DNA from: Symsagittifera roscoffensis
Lineage: Eukaryota; Xenacoelomorpha; Acoela; Convolutidae
Reading direction: 5' to 3'
Assembly (NCBI RefSeq): GCF_963678635.1
Contig: NC_087067.1
Location: 61,428,594-61,492,593, forward strand
DNA length: 64,000 nucleotides
Both the position numbers and the translations under genes were made by a program. Below, one piece after another: positions 45,201 to 57,672 of the stretch. Position 1 is the stretch's first letter. The number at the start of each line of letters is the position of its first letter. The notes under the pieces were generated by a model. That model was not told where the DNA came from and made no database searches. It was given only the letters and a program-made list of their open reading frames with translations.

Positions 45201-46570
45201 GGAGACTCGTCCCTCACTTAGCGATGAAGATATTGAGAGAGGAAACATAAGGGGAGAGATGCATGACTTGAGACGTGGGTTTATTCGTGAAAAAGGATAC
45301 AAAATTGAAGAGATGTGCAAATGTGAGTGGTGGCAAAACTTCAAAACGAACGAAAAAATAAAGAATTATATCCGATCCAACTTTCCCTAGAAAAAGACCT
45401 CTCTCTTCTGATTCTTTATTGGAATGTATCTCTTTGTGGCTAAATTCAGTGCAACTTAGTTGTTCCAGACGAACTGAAAACAAAATTGTCCAATTTTTCT
45501 CCAAGTTTTAAAAACACTGAAGTTGGAAGAAATGACATTGGGGAATACATGCAAAATTATGCCATTGGAAATGATCTTCTTAAGCATCCCCAGTGAATGC
45601 TAATATCTAGTTTCAAACTAAAAAATGGTTCCATCATTACTCCTCTTCTCAATTTCTACATGGAACTTGGCTTACAGTGTAAAAAAATTTACCGCTTTGT
45701 ACAGTATCTCCCTCAAAAATGCTTCACCAAGTTTGTTCAGTCGGTTGTAGATGCTAGAAGGGAAGAAGATGAGAACCCTTTTTCCGGTGTTGTTGCAGAG
45801 ACTATGAAGTTTTTAGGTAATTCATCCTACGGTTACCAGATAATGGACAGATCGAGAGATACGATCACAAAGTATTTGAATGATGAGAAAACACACGAAA
45901 ACTTCATCTTGTCTGATTTGTTGTCATAGCAACAATAAGTCTTGCTGCATAAACATAGCATCTCCGTACACCTAAAGTTTTCTTTGAACAGACCAGGCTC
46001 TTGTTTATCTTGCTTCTTGTGAACGCTACAACATGTTCGTGGAAAAATTTTTTTTTGAATCTGCTCTGAATTAATACGTGCAATCTTTTTCTCTCAATTT
46101 TTCCCAGTCACATTTTTTCTCCGGACGAATACAATCATACAAATTTTCCTCAGCAGGAGCTAAATACAGCGAGTCCGTGTCCATTTCTAATTCCTCGAAC
46201 TTACTTACATCACAAAATGTGTCAAAAAAATTGTAGTAAAGCTCAAGCATTCTCAGCTTTGCACACTGCAGAATGAAAAATCCGACTATTATGGGTTCTA
46301 GTAACTTTAGTAACTCAATCTCGTACAAGTCTTTCTGAACAGTGTTCGGTCATTAATAAAAGACTTCTAGAGGAATCCGGTGATGGTCCTAAGGAAAAAT
46401 ACAGGAGAGTACTCGACGAAGCAATCAACTTGACTTCAACAAACAGAGGAGTTAGAACCATTAATCATATGGTTACTAAATACGAGCAAACAAAGAAGGG
46501 ATTGAGCTACTTTTACCCTAAAAGACAAGTTTAGGACGACGGAATGCACACAAAACCATTGAACTTGTAA
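42298..46570 (+). pseudogene. Polinton DNA polymerase B (protein-primed type), broken and partly inverted
   Basis: From ATG 42298 the N terminus has Cys/His zinc-finger-like motifs (CGDCGNKYVRQHAARHRKSC). Exonuclease motifs follow: FDFESI near 43673 and GFNSGRYDLNLIKSYL near 44118. Polymerase motif A reads GIDASQLYTYS near 44905, and motif B reads LGNSSYGYQ near 45815. Motif C (MDTDSLY, about 46163-46184) is on the opposite strand inside the 45899-46350 inversion. The C terminus resumes on the plus strand after 46351 and ends by 46570. In-frame stops at 42562, 43009 and 46532, plus frameshifts near 43275, 43780, 44885, 45130 and 45400-45600, also disable it. The enzyme would copy the element using a terminal protein. 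Confidence 0.93.
45899..46350 (-). other. Inverted segment within the polymerase gene
   Basis: On the minus strand this stretch reads as polymerase sequence: GFFILQCAKLRMLELYYN, then EMDTDSLYLA, then SKTYCCYDNKSDKMKFS. The sequence on both sides is polymerase on the plus strand. The order and content are exactly what is missing from the plus strand between motif B and the C terminus. Breakpoints are estimated to within a few bases and show short complementary CGAA/TTCG at the two ends. Confidence 0.85.
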
Positions 46571-47030
46571 ATAATCCAATTAATCATTTCATTTTAAAAG
46601 TAACGCATAGTTTTTTCAAGGAGTACAAAAAACTATTTTCAAAAGATAGAAAAGATCTTCAAAAGTAGGTTCAACTATTCGGTTTGAATCACCATGTCTG
46701 ACTTATATTTGTTTCAACTTTAGAAGTAATTGATGAAAATATATGGCTCGAGTTATTTTCCCAGACCAACTTTGAAAAAATTATGTCACCGAATGGGACA
46801 TCGCTTCTTGTATCTGGATGTATCCAGCCAGGCTCGCACAGCACTATACTAAACGGACGCTATGTTCGCTCTGAAACAATCTAACTAATATGACCTTTTA
46901 TAACTAAATGTTGAAATGGTACAAAGCTATTTGTTTACGCGTATCGAAATTTATCGCATTGCAAAGTCGTTCAATTTGAGTTCGGCAAGCTAATTGATTG
47001 TACAAGTTACATATACTAAACACACTTTAT
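46571..47030. other. Right flank of the Polinton with a Helentron-like fragment
   Basis: No gene. From about 46705 the sequence resembles the 5' half of the Helentron-like family (GAAAATATATGGCTCGAGTT, then a GGCAAGCTAATTGATTGTA block shared with 29800). It ends where the next copy starts at 47031. Confidence 0.45.
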
Positions 47031-47478
47031 TATTCCGACTTTTGATACGAAAGTAACGAAATATTTGTGCTCGGGATGGGTTTTTTTCTTCAGACAAATT
47101 TTGACTTTTAACTAGCCATTTTTGACGGAGTTTTTTTATCATTCAAAAAGTATTGTTTTCCTGAGCTTAAATTTGGAAAGATATTTTACCTGTGATCATT
47201 TTTTGTAAAGTAATGAGGGTTTAAAGGTTGCCATTTTGGCCATTTTGACCAATTTGGGACAATTAACGCGCGATATCTTTCAAGCTATTAACGCGTGAGC
47301 GGAGATTTATTCAGTCTTAGAAATCCGGATGATTTCATGTAAAAAAATTTTTAATTTTAGAATTTTTTTTTCATTTTTTAAAAATTATATTTAATTTTTT
47401 TTATGTTACTACTGCTCGATAAACCTGAAAAGGCAGTCGGAACATTCAGGGCTTCGCCCTGCTACGAGCAGTCTTGTT
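47031..47478 (+). repeat. Helentron-like repeat, complete copy
   Basis: It begins TATTCCGACTTTTGATACGAAAGT, continues TATTTGTGCTCGGGATGGG and the TTAACGCGCGATA internal block, and ends with hairpin CAGGGCTTCGCCCTG followed by CTACGAGCAGTCTTGTT. It is non-coding and about 450 bp. Confidence 0.65.
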
Positions 47479-47763
47479 AGTTTAAAATTTAATTTTATTA
47501 GTCATAGATTATCAAGCTTGTAGTTGTTAAAACTGATTTTACCACAAAGTATTAGAGCCCAGTTAAAAGGCCGTTGAATTATTCGGCGTCTTATTTTATG
47601 TCTTTGTCTAGAATACAACAGCCAGTTGCAATGGAAAAAGCGCAGAACAATCTGATAAAAATTATTTTTTCAAAACAATTAAAAGAATTGACCTGCTGAT
47701 TATAATACATTTTCTTGACAAAATGATCTACTATTTGGTCAAAGTAAAAAGTCAAATTAAAAA

Positions 47764-50700
47764 ACGAGCACAGTCGAAATATAGTTCGAGAACAGTCTAA
47801 ACATAAGTCAAGTACAGTCCAAACAAAAGTTGAGCACTGTTGAAACATAGCTCAAGCATGGTCGAACCTAGTTCAAGCATCACAAAGGTCGAGTAGATTC
47901 GAAGCATAGTTCAAGCACTTCTGAAACATAGTTCAAGCACATTCCAAATATAAGTCGAGCACAATCGAAACATAGGTAGAGCACAGTCAAAATAAAATAA
48001 AACGAGCACAGTCGAAATTTAGTTCGAGAACAGTCTAAACATAAGTCAAGTACAGTCCAAACAAAAGTTGAGCACTGCAACAAAGGTCGAGTAGATTCCA
48101 AGCATAGTTCAAGCACTTCTGAAACATAGTTCAAGCACATTCCAAATATAAGTCGAGCACAATCGAAACATAGGTAGAGCACAGTCAAAATAAAATAAAA
48201 CGAGCACAGTCGAAATTTATTTCGAGAACAGTCTAAACATAAGTCAAGCACAGTCCAAACAAAATTTGAGCACTGTCAAAACATAGGTTGAGCACAATCG
48301 AAGCATAGGTAGAGCACAGTCATAATAAAAAAATTGAGCAAAGTCGAAATATAGTTCGAGAACAGTCTAAACATAAGTCAAATACAGTCCAAAAAAAAGT
48401 TGAGCACTGCAACAAAGGTCGAGTAGATTCCAAGCATAGTTCAAGCACTTCTGAAACATAGTTCAAGCACATTCCAAATATAAGTCGAGCACAATCGAAA
48501 CATAGGTAGAGCACAGTCAAAATAAAATAAAACGAGCACAGTCGAAATTTATTTCGAGAACAGTCTAAACATAAGTCAAGCACAGTCCAAACAAAATTTG
48601 AGCACTGTCAAAACATAGGTTGAGCACAATCGAAGCATAGGTTGAGCACAGTCATAATAAAAAAACGAGCAAAGTCGAAATATAGTTCGAGAACAGTCTA
48701 AACATAAGTCAAGTACAGTCCAAACAAAAGTTGAGCACTGCAACAAAGGTCGAGTAGATTCCAAGCATAGTTCAAGCACTTCTGAAACATAGTTCAAGCA
48801 CATTCCAAATATAAGTCGAGCACAATCGAAACATAGGTAGAGCACAGTCAAAATAAAATAAAACGAGCACAGTCGAAATTTATTTCGAGAACAGTCTAAA
48901 CATAAGTCAAGCACAGTCCAAACAAAATTTGAGCACTGTCAAAACATAGGTTGAGCACAATCGAAGCATAGGTTGAGCACAGTCATAATAAAAAAACGAG
49001 CAAAGTCGAAATATAGTTCGAGAACAGTCTAAACATAAGTCAAGTACAGTCCAAACAAAAGTTGAGCACTGCAACAAAGGTCGAGTAGATTCCAAGCATA
49101 GTTCAAGCACTTCTGAAACATAGTTCAAGCACATTCCAAATATAAGTCGAGCACAATCGAAACATAGGTAGAGCACAGTCAAAATAAAATAAAACGAGCA
49201 CAGTCGAAATTTATTTCGAGAACAGTCTAAACATAAGTCAAGCACAGTCCAAACAAAATTTGAGCACTGTCAAAACATAGGTTGAGCACAATCGAAACAT
49301 AGGTAGAGCACAGTCATAATAAAAAAATTGAGCAAAGTCGAAATATAGTTCGAGAACAGTCTAAACATAAGTCAAATACAGTCCAAAAAAAAGTTGAGCA
49401 CTGCAACAAAGGTCGAGTAGATTCCAAGCATAGTTCAAGCACTTCTGAAACATAGTTCAAGCACATTCCAAATATAAGTCGAGCACAATCGAAACATAGG
49501 TAGAGCACAGTCAAAATAAAATAAAACGAGCACAGTCGAAATTTATTTCGAGAACAGTCTAAACATAAGTCAAGCACAGTCCAAACAAAATTTGAGCACT
49601 GTCAAAACATAGGTTGAGCACAATCGAAGCATAGGTTGAGCACAGTCATAATAAAAAAACGAGCAAAGTCGAAATATAGTTCGAGAACAGTCTAAACATA
49701 AGTCAAGTACAGTCCAAACAAAAGTTGAGCACTGCAACAAAGGTCGAGTAGATTCCAAGCATAGTTCAAGCACTTCTGAAACATAGTTCAAGCACATTCC
49801 AAATATAAGTCGAGCACAATCGAAACATAGGTAGAGCACAGTCAAAATAAAATAAAACGAGCACAGTCGAAATTTAGTTCGAGAACAGTCTAAACATAAG
49901 TCAAGCACAGTCCAAACAAAATTTGAGCACTGTCAAAACATAGGTTGAGCACAATCGAAACATAGGTAGAGCACAGTCATAATAAAAAAAATGAGCACAG
50001 TCGAAACATAGTTCGAGAACAGTCTAAACATAAGTCAAGTACAGTCCAAACAAATGTTGAGCACTGCCATCACAAAGGTCGAGTAGATTCGAAGCATAGT
50101 TCAAGCACTTCTGAAACATAGGTCGAGCACAGTCGAAGCATAGGTAGAGCACAGTCATAATAAAAAAACGAGCAAATTCGAAATATAGTTCGAGAACAGT
50201 CTAAACATAAGTCAAGTACAGTCCAAACAAAAGTTGAGCACTGCAATCACAAAGGTCGAGTAGATTCGAATCATAGTTCAAGCACTTCTGAAACATAGTT
50301 CAAGCACATTCGAAATATAAGTCGAGCACAATCGAAACATAGGTAGAGCACAGTCATAATAAAAAAACGAGCACAGTCGAAATATAGGTTGAGAACAGTC
50401 TAAACATAAGTCAAGCACAGTCCAAACAAAAATTGAGCACTGTCGAAACATAGGTGGAGCACAGTCAGCATATAAAAACGATCACAGTCGAAATATAGGT
50501 CGAGCACAGTCGAAACTATGGTCGAGCACAGTCGAAACATAGTTCAAGCACTTTCGAAACATAGGTCAATCACAGCAAAAAAAAACGATCAAAGTCGAAA
50601 TATAGGTCGAGAGCAGTCTAAACATAGGTCGAGCACAGTCCAAACTAAAGTCGAGCACTGTTGAAACATAGGTAGAGCACAGTTGAAACATAGTTCAAGC

Positions 50701-51917
50701 ACTTTCGAAACATAGTCCGAGCACATTCGAAACATCGGTCGAGCACAATCGAAGCATAGGTTAAGCAGAGTCGAAAAATTATTCGAGTTTTGTCGAAATA
50801 TAGTTCAAGCACATTCAAAACATAAGTCAAGCACAACTGAAACATAGATCGAGCACAGTCAAAATAAAAAAAAACGAGCACAGTCGAAAAATAGTTCGAG
50901 AACAGTCTAAACATAAGTCAAGCACAGTCCAAACAAAATTTGAGCACTATCAAAACATAGGTTGAGCACAATCGAAACATAGGTAGAGCACAGTCATAAT
51001 AAAAAAACGAGCACAGTCGAATTATAGTTCGAGAACAGTCTAAACATAAGTCAAGTACAGTCCAAACAAAAGTTGAGCACTGCCATCACAAAGTTCGAGT
51101 AGATTCGAAGCATAGTTCAAGCACTTCTGAAACATAGTTCGAGCACAATCGAAGCATAGGTTGAGCAGAGTCGAAATATTTTTCGAGCTTTGCCGAAACA
51201 TATTTCAAGCACATTCGAAATATAAGTCGAGCACAATCGAAACAAAGGTAGAGCACAGTCATAATAAAAAAACGAGCACAGTCGAAATATAGGTTGAGAA
51301 CAGTCTAAACATAAGTCAAGCACAGTCCAAACAAAAATTGAGCACTGTCGAAACATAGGTCGAGCACATTCAGCATTAAAAAACGAGCACAGTCGAAATA
51401 TAGGTCGAACACAGTCGATACAATGGTCGAGCACAGTCGAAACATAGTTCAAGCACTTTCGAAACATAGGTCCAGCACAGTAAAGAAAAAACGATCAAAG
51501 TCGAAATATAGGTTGAGAGCAGTCTAAACATAGGTCGAGCACAGTCCAAACTAAAGTCGAGCACTGTTGAAACAAAGGTAGAGCACAGTTGAAGTATAGT
51601 TCAAGCACTTTCGAAACATAGTCCGAGCACAGTCAAAAAAAAGGTTGAGCACACCATAACAAAGGTCGAGTAGATTCAAAGCACAGTTCAAGCACTTCCG
51701 AAACATAGGTCGAGCACATTCGAAACATAGCTCAAGCACAATCGAAGCATAGGTTGAGCAGAGTCGGAAAATTGTTCGATTTTTGTCGAAACATAGTTCA
51801 ATCACATTCGAACTATAAGTCAAGCACAATCGAAACATAGGTCGAGCACAGTCAAAATAAAAAATTGATCACAGTCGAAATATAGGTCGAGAACAGTCTA
51901 AACGAAAATTGAGCACT
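47764..51917. repeat. Satellite array, 22-bp monomer with 331-bp and 994-bp higher-order repeats
   Basis: The monomer is approximately CGAAACATAGGTCGAGCACAGT (22 bp, written in two parts as CGAAACATAGG and TCGAGCACAGT). From 47,900 to about 50,000 variant monomers recur in blocks of 331-332 bp, about fifteen monomers each. Equivalent points lie at 48251, 48583, 48914, 49245, 49577 and 49908. Every third block shares variants (48320-48583 and 49314-49577 encode the same peptide), giving a period near 994 bp. The right half is less regular. Minus-strand ORFs rich in Leu, Cys and Phe are by-products. Confidence 0.95.
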
Positions 51918-51948
51918 ATCGATTATATCTGTTTTGTGAGAAATTTCA

Positions 51949-54335
51949 TCAATTTTTTTGTTCGGGTGATCTACCTCTATAACTAGAGTAATATGGTGTT
52001 TGATTTCTAGAATAATTCGAATTGCTTGGAAGTGGTTTTCCAGAGCTATTATCACTGTGTATATTTTTGTTTGGTAGGTTTTGATCCTTTTTCATGTATT
52101 GATAAAATGACTTATTTGCTTCTTTTTGATTTTGAGGATTATTTTGATTGTCTTGTTGTTTTTGTCTACATTCGGAGATACTGTGTCCGTATCGTCGGCA
52201 AAAATTACCCCAATTTTTGGAAGATGGTTTACCGTTAAAATTTGGAATCTTTTCATAGATGTTTAGAATTTCAGTGATTTTTTCGGATAGATCTATGTCT
52301 GATTCTTGTATGTTATTCATATGTGTTGTATTAGCTTCGATCCGATTAACATACTGTAGTTTTAGATTCTCTGTTTCTTCAAGCCTCATTGTGATTTCTG
52401 CTTGTTCTAGTTTATCTACTAGTTTTCTGAAATCTAAATCTGGCTCTCGAATTGAGGAGGGATGAGATGCTCTTTTCTCTATTGCTTTTTTCTTAGTTGA
52501 GGTGTTAAGGTCATCATTAAAATTTCTGTCATTTTTGTGTTCTTGTAATCATGTGTATTAGGTGAATATGCTTTTCGAACTAGTGTTTCGATTCGAACTG
52601 CTAGTTGTTTAATTGTTTCATTTGGTAACCTGCGAATTTCATTGCATTAAACTCGTTGATGATGTTTGTTTCTTTCAGAATCAAACATTTTTGAAAATTC
52701 TTGTGTGAATCTTTTCCAATCTGATTTTATGTCTATAGGTAGTACTGAAAACCATTTTTGGGCTGCGCCATCTAGTGTTGTTTGAATTAACGCTTTGCGT
52801 CTATGCATTCAATTTTGATGGAGTGGTGTTTTAATTGGTTCGGGTCCTATATTCAAAATTAAATTTGCTGTGACTGCATTTAGGTAATCTTCTACTGAGT
52901 ATTCGGGGTCTGTTCCTGTGAATACCATTAATGGTTTATTAGATGTTATTGACGATCCTCCCATGAGGTATGGATTCATTGTCATTTGTAGAGATTCTGC
53001 GGCGTTTGGTATTTGTGAGAAATTTGTAAGTTGATCTTTTGTTGTTTCATGTTGTTGTAGGTAATATGGTAATGGTATTTCATTTTGCATTTGGGTTGGT
53101 TGGTAGGAATTCATAGTCATTGGGTTTTGTGATTGTATAGAATGAAAAGATTATATGTTAATTGAGTTTGGTATATGCATTAGTTGTTGATTCTGTATAT
53201 CTGCTGGATTTTGTGGGTAAATTTTCTTTTTGTGGGATGTTTGAGATTGTCGCGGTCTTTGTGTGCAATATTCTTGTGTATATGGTGCAAAAATATCTGG
53301 TTGACAATAATAATCATCATCAGATGATAAATAATTCGTGTAATAAGGTATTTGTTGTTTATTCTTTTTTTGTTGGAAAAATTGGTAATTTTCACTGTGA
53401 TCTTGTGGAGGGTGTGAATTATTTTGAAAATTTACTGAATTGGTTGATGTGTTAGGAAGATTCCAATAGTGAGAACATACTTGGTTGTTATTTCTTCGTG
53501 AAGTGTGATTTGTTTTTGATGAATGTGTGTAATTATAGTTATGTTCTGCAAAATTGCTTCTTGTGAACGTTTTTCGTGGTCTTGACGGTTTTGTCATTGG
53601 TCTATGTGCCCTGGTAATCCATATGTGAATACTTTGGGGCAACCGAGGGTTTAACGGTTGATTGTAAGGTTACTTGTGGTAATGTTGTATTTCTATTTTT
53701 TGATGTTGTAAGATTTGGATGTATCGGTGGGATACTTTGTTGTGTAGTTGTGACTGTTGTGTGGACTATTTCTTCATTTATGAAGTGTGATGGTGTTTGA
53801 ACATCTTGTTGTGTAAGATTTCTAGTTCCATTGAGGTTTTCGTGATGTATAACTGTTGAATTAAAGCTATTATTTTGTGTGTCGGGTAAAAATGTATTAT
53901 AATTTAAAGGTGTTGCATCAATTGTTAGTGGTATGATTTTTACATAATCTGGGTGAAGAGATATTGTATTTATTGACTTGAGATGTCTACTGGAAAATTT
54001 AAAAATGCTGGATGAGACCATTCAGGGTCCCAAACGTAATTAGATTGTTCTGCAATGACAGTGTCGTCATTGGTGCTCTGGGGTCTAAAGTTTTTTCTTG
54101 CTTGTTCAATTAAGTCGATATTATGTGCAAAATAATCAAGAGTAAACCATGCTAGTAATTTTTGTAAATCATGTTTGGTATTTTGTGAAACATCATTATT
54201 TGTAAAATTTTCACGAATTGCGTTTAGAAATGTTGAGAATGCGGCAATTTTGTTTCTTACTTTTGTGTGTTTTGATGTATGGACTGGTGATGTAGTTTGA
54301 GCTTCTGTTCTTTCTAATATAGATAAATAAGTTTA
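51949..54335 (-). pseudogene. Gypsy-like gag, frameshifted and truncated
   Basis: Frames at 53602-54021, 53151-53642, 52809-53120 and 51949-52389 follow one another. The N-terminal half is Asn/Thr/Gln-rich. A capsid-like core follows, with MVFTGTDPEYSVEDYLNAVT and a nearby LDGAAQKWFSVLP, typical of Gypsy/retroviral gag. The C-terminal CRRYGHSISEC is a zinc knuckle whose first Cys is replaced. Frameshifts near 53620 and 52800 and stops in 52500-52650 break it. It ends where satellite sequence begins. No protease or RT follows. Confidence 0.78.
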
Positions 54336-54925
54336 TATTATTGCAAAAACTTTGTTGGTGAATATCTGCATAGCTTAATTTGAGTGGTTAGTATTTTAAA
54401 AATTTCTATTAGTCATGGGTCTATTGAAAAGGTTGAGTAGTGAATCGACGTTTGAGGTCGTTAGACACTTGATAAGTGGGTGGGGAGAACAAAATTGTTC
54501 TTTTTGATCCAAGGATAAGCCTTGATGGTCAGAATTAAAATTATAAAAGAGAAAATAAACTAGATCCAATTGATCTGGTTTAAGATTAAATAAAATTAAG
54601 TTTAAGGGATATAAGATTTAAGATAAACTTTATGAATTATCTAAAATTAATGAAGTTTTAGTATTGATGATATTAGTTTATTTATGATTGCTGTAATGTT
54701 TAGATGATGAAGCTGGAACAACAAGATTATTTATATTTACTAACAATTTATTGTCATGCTACTATTTTTTGTTTTTATTTTTCAATAAATTGTTTTTTCA
54801 AATATTTTTTATATAGTACTGCAGAATTAGAGGGAACGACTTGAGATGTTTTTATCAATCGTTATTGAACAAAAATATTTTCTGTTAGCGCCTGAAATAT
54901 TCATTGAAGATTTTCGTCAAGGATT

Positions 54926-55159
54926 TTATGTTTGCAAATGAAAATCTAAATTCGTTGCTAATGAAATTCTAAATATAAAAATTTGCATTGGCTTTTGCCA
55001 TACGACCATGAAACTAAATGGCAAATTTCTATGTAGTCGATTGTCGTCTCTTCCCCGAGGTCTTTTTCTAATACCGGGTAGTTCTCGTATTGTACGGAAT
55101 AGCGGCTCTAATCTATTGAGTCGTAGAGACCATTCAATTAAGTTATTGTCGTGTAACAT
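54926..55159 (-). CDS. Leader ORF of the Gypsy-like element (copy 1)
   Basis: A 77-residue frame in the leader after the LTR starts MLHDNNLIEWSLRLNR and contains EPLFRTIRELPGI and NLPFSFMVV. It aligns end to end with the 58178-58456 frame of copy 2, with about three quarters identical by eye, and is truncated at its C terminus relative to it. No domain is recognised. Conservation of the frame in two diverged copies suggests a real product, but the antisense frame is also open, so the evidence is not decisive. Confidence 0.4.
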   Translation of the reverse strand: MLHDNNLIEWSLRLNRLEPLFRTIRELPGIRKRPRGRDDNRLHRNLPFSFMVVWQKPMQIFIFRISLATNLDFHLQT

Positions 55160-55238
55160 TTTGGAAATGTTTTGTCTATTTCTAATCTACTTTTGGTTAA
55201 TTCTAAGCTATCTTGTTTTTTAAGGTCTTTATTCGAGA

Positions 55239-55253
55239 CTTATTGTCGCACCA
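55239..55253 (-). other. Primer binding site, Gypsy-like copy 1
   Basis: Minus-strand TGGTGCGACAATAAG starts two bases after the LTR end. Copy 2 has TGGTGCAACCATAAG at the same place. The TGG start fits a tRNA-primed site. Confidence 0.6.
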
Positions 55254-55255
55254 GA

Positions 55256-55668
55256 TGAGTTAGGTATGATGTGTATAACTCCTAGAGTAATTTCGGATAG
55301 GGTACACCGTCTGCTCGTCACGCTATCTTATTTTCGGCCGGATAGATTCGTGCAACTTCTTAGTCTAATACCGATCCGAATCTTACTCTTATATCTACTA
55401 GTCTCAGGGTCTTTAACTTGTCTCTGCTAGGCTCAATAGATCTAGAGTATACTGGTTTTTTTGCGGCTGCTGAAGTTCTCGAGGAGAGGTAACTATTTTC
55501 TAAGTTAAATTCAAATCTCTCTGGTGCTGAAATTACAAGTAATTCCAGCACTTACAAATAAGTGGGTTGTTTGTTTGATGGATTATGATTGGTTAATATT
55601 AAATATTTTACAGTGGTAAAATATCTAATTTATATGAAATAATAAAATGTAGTTTAGATCAGGATCCA
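55256..55668 (-). repeat. 5' LTR of Gypsy-like copy 1
   Basis: A 413-bp LTR, TGGATCCTGATC... to ...CA on the minus strand. It carries the hairpin at 55524-55551 with one arm mismatch. It matches the LTRs at 9687, 28864 and 57673. Confidence 0.88.
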
Positions 55669-57672
55669 TTTTATCATTTATACTTTTTTTATCTTCGTAT
55701 TATATTTTGAGATTATGAAGTTGTTTGTTCTATTTTGTTTTAAGCTAAATTTGTTTTTTGTTTTGCACTATTTGACAACACAATTGCTAAAATTTACGCT
55801 TTCTCCAAAGTTGATATTGGTGCCAAGGGAAAATTGTTTCAACTCTTCTTTTTGACACCAGATATTTTAGTTAAAAGTAAAAAGAAAAGCTGATTCGATG
55901 GAGCCGTGCCATACCGGCTAGCCCAAAAAAGAACATTAACGCCCGTAACCTCAGTTTTTGACCAAAGTGGAGGACTCCTTGCTGATAAGCTTGGTCAATT
56001 GTGTTACACAGGCCTATCCAAGAGCGCCATAAAAACCGCTTTGTTACATTATACCATAAACTGCACAGCAACGAAAGGTAGATAAAGTCCTTTTTGACAA
56101 ATGGCTTACGTTAGATACCTTAACTCTACGTTTTTTCCACCGTCTCAACTGAAAACAGGGCCGTAAACAATTATTATAGTTATTTTCATTGAAAGTTAGA
56201 AATGGGACCCAATAGATGTGGTTTGAACCTTTCCTCTTCTCCAAATAATCATCCTCTGAATTGAAATACTGATTTGGAATTCAATGCAAGCGTTACTGGC
56301 ATTACAGTAGCTAAATGGGCTTTGAACGTCACTAATGAGTCAGAAGGTAACATGGCCTCTGAATCTACTTGTTCTGGGGAATAACACTGTGAGTCTCCAA
56401 AATTACGGAGTCAGGAGTCAGGTCATTCACGAATTTGCCAGCGAATCCTTCCGGCTCCACACTATAGGGGAAAAGCTTACATGCCATTTTAAAGTTCTAC
56501 GTCCAATAGCTTCTTTTTCAATCTCGTTTTTCTTTCTTCTTCGAACGTGTCCCCTCTCTTATTTGCTGTTCAGTCATTTTTGTCCAAAAATAGCAAACTG
56601 AGCATTTTTAAGAAATAGTAGCTCGCTAATCAAAAACTTGAAATTTAAAACTGTAGATCATTCCTGTTCCTCTCTTTCAAGTAATTTCTGTCGCTAAAGT
56701 TTATGTGACATTTCTGCTGCTTTTGGATTTCAGGGCTGCGCCTTTTTGGCAAAAACCACAGATAAAAAGACAGATCACTCATGCTGGTGGTGCAGTACCT
56801 GGGCAATGCAATTGTGATCTGTATAAATAAGTTGCTAAAGCTAATCAAAGCACCAACTGTAAGCATCACCAGACAGCTGAAAACCTGCTTACCAGCCTTC
56901 CTAAATTTCAATCAGTATCCCCAGACCACAAGGGTTTTCCTAAAAACGGCTACTTCATTATTAAACTACGATTGTTTTTTTTTAGTAGATGAAAACATCA
57001 TATCCATCAAAGATGGATCGACCCTTTCCCTCAACTCCTAGTTTCTCATCATCTGAAAGGGAATTAGATGTTAATTAAACTCAGTTCAGGATTTTACAGG
57101 AAGCTAACAGATTTTGAAAAATACAGTTTACAGTGATTCTCCAAGACCCCTACGGCTTTCGGAATCCGCGTGAAGAAGCGTCTTTTTCATGATCGAGAAG
57201 GGCGGCAAGTTCACCCGTTAGCCGTACTGATTCGCGGACTTTGCTCTGTAACGGTAGTAGCAGTACAATCCTTACATTTCGGAGATTCTTCTTTTCAAGT
57301 TCCGATTTCAACCCTTTCCTATCGTTTTTCTCTCTTCTCTCAAGAAATTCTGTGTCTGCTTTTTCTGACCAGCTAAAATTGTTGCTATGATTTTTGCGCC
57401 ATTCAGTGATCGCGAATAAAATGTTTACATGTTAAGCACGCTCAACTCGAAAACCTTAAAATAAGTTATTCGAATAAAAACTACCCTTTTTATTTAGTTT
57501 TTTTGCCATTAACCACGTAACCATCAAAATTGGCATATCCTACGCTCAGTTTTCGATAGAATGGATTTAGTTTGGACTGCACCAAACTCGACTATATTCT
57601 GGTGAATGACACATACCAGCAATAAAAGATCTGAATTAGAAAACAAATATCGTTTAAATACGAGGTCACTAT
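55669..57672. other. 2-kb spacer between inverted Gypsy-like copies
   Basis: Several frames of 60-90 codons lie on both strands, none with a recognised domain and none supported by paired splice sites I trust. Composition is slightly less AT-rich than the flanks around 56300-56500 and 57100-57300. I cannot say whether it holds a small gene. Confidence 0.4.

Larger units (their letters stand above)
31677..46570. mobile_element. Polinton/Maverick element, degraded
   Basis: The 15-kb gene set is diagnostic of Polintons: capsid, penton, integrase, FtsK/HerA-type packaging ATPase and a two-helix membrane protein on the minus strand, with a B-family DNA polymerase on the plus strand. The span equals the outermost recognisable genes. 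Terminal inverted repeats and the 6-bp target duplication were not found, so true ends are unknown. Capsid, penton, integrase, ATPase and polymerase each contain stops or frameshifts. It is a molecular fossil of a virus-like transposon. Confidence 0.93.
51918..55668 (-). mobile_element. Gypsy-like LTR retroelement copy 1 (5' half, minus strand)
   Basis: Reading leftwards from the LTR at 55668-55256, the order is primer binding site, leader ORF, gag. The element stops abruptly at the satellite array near 51918, so pol and the 3' LTR are absent. Compared with copy 2, it lacks about 0.5 kb of leader corresponding to 59300-59800. It is oriented head-to-head with copy 2. Confidence 0.85.

Noticed and set aside
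47591-51838. Many minus-strand ORFs of 60-120 codons rich in Leu, Cys and Phe
   Set aside because: They are by-products of the 22-bp satellite, which lacks stops on that strand. The same peptide recurs every three monomers and has no domain.
56335-57041. Host gene between the inverted Gypsy-like copies
   Set aside because: Only short frames on both strands, with no domain and no convincing phase-compatible splice sites.
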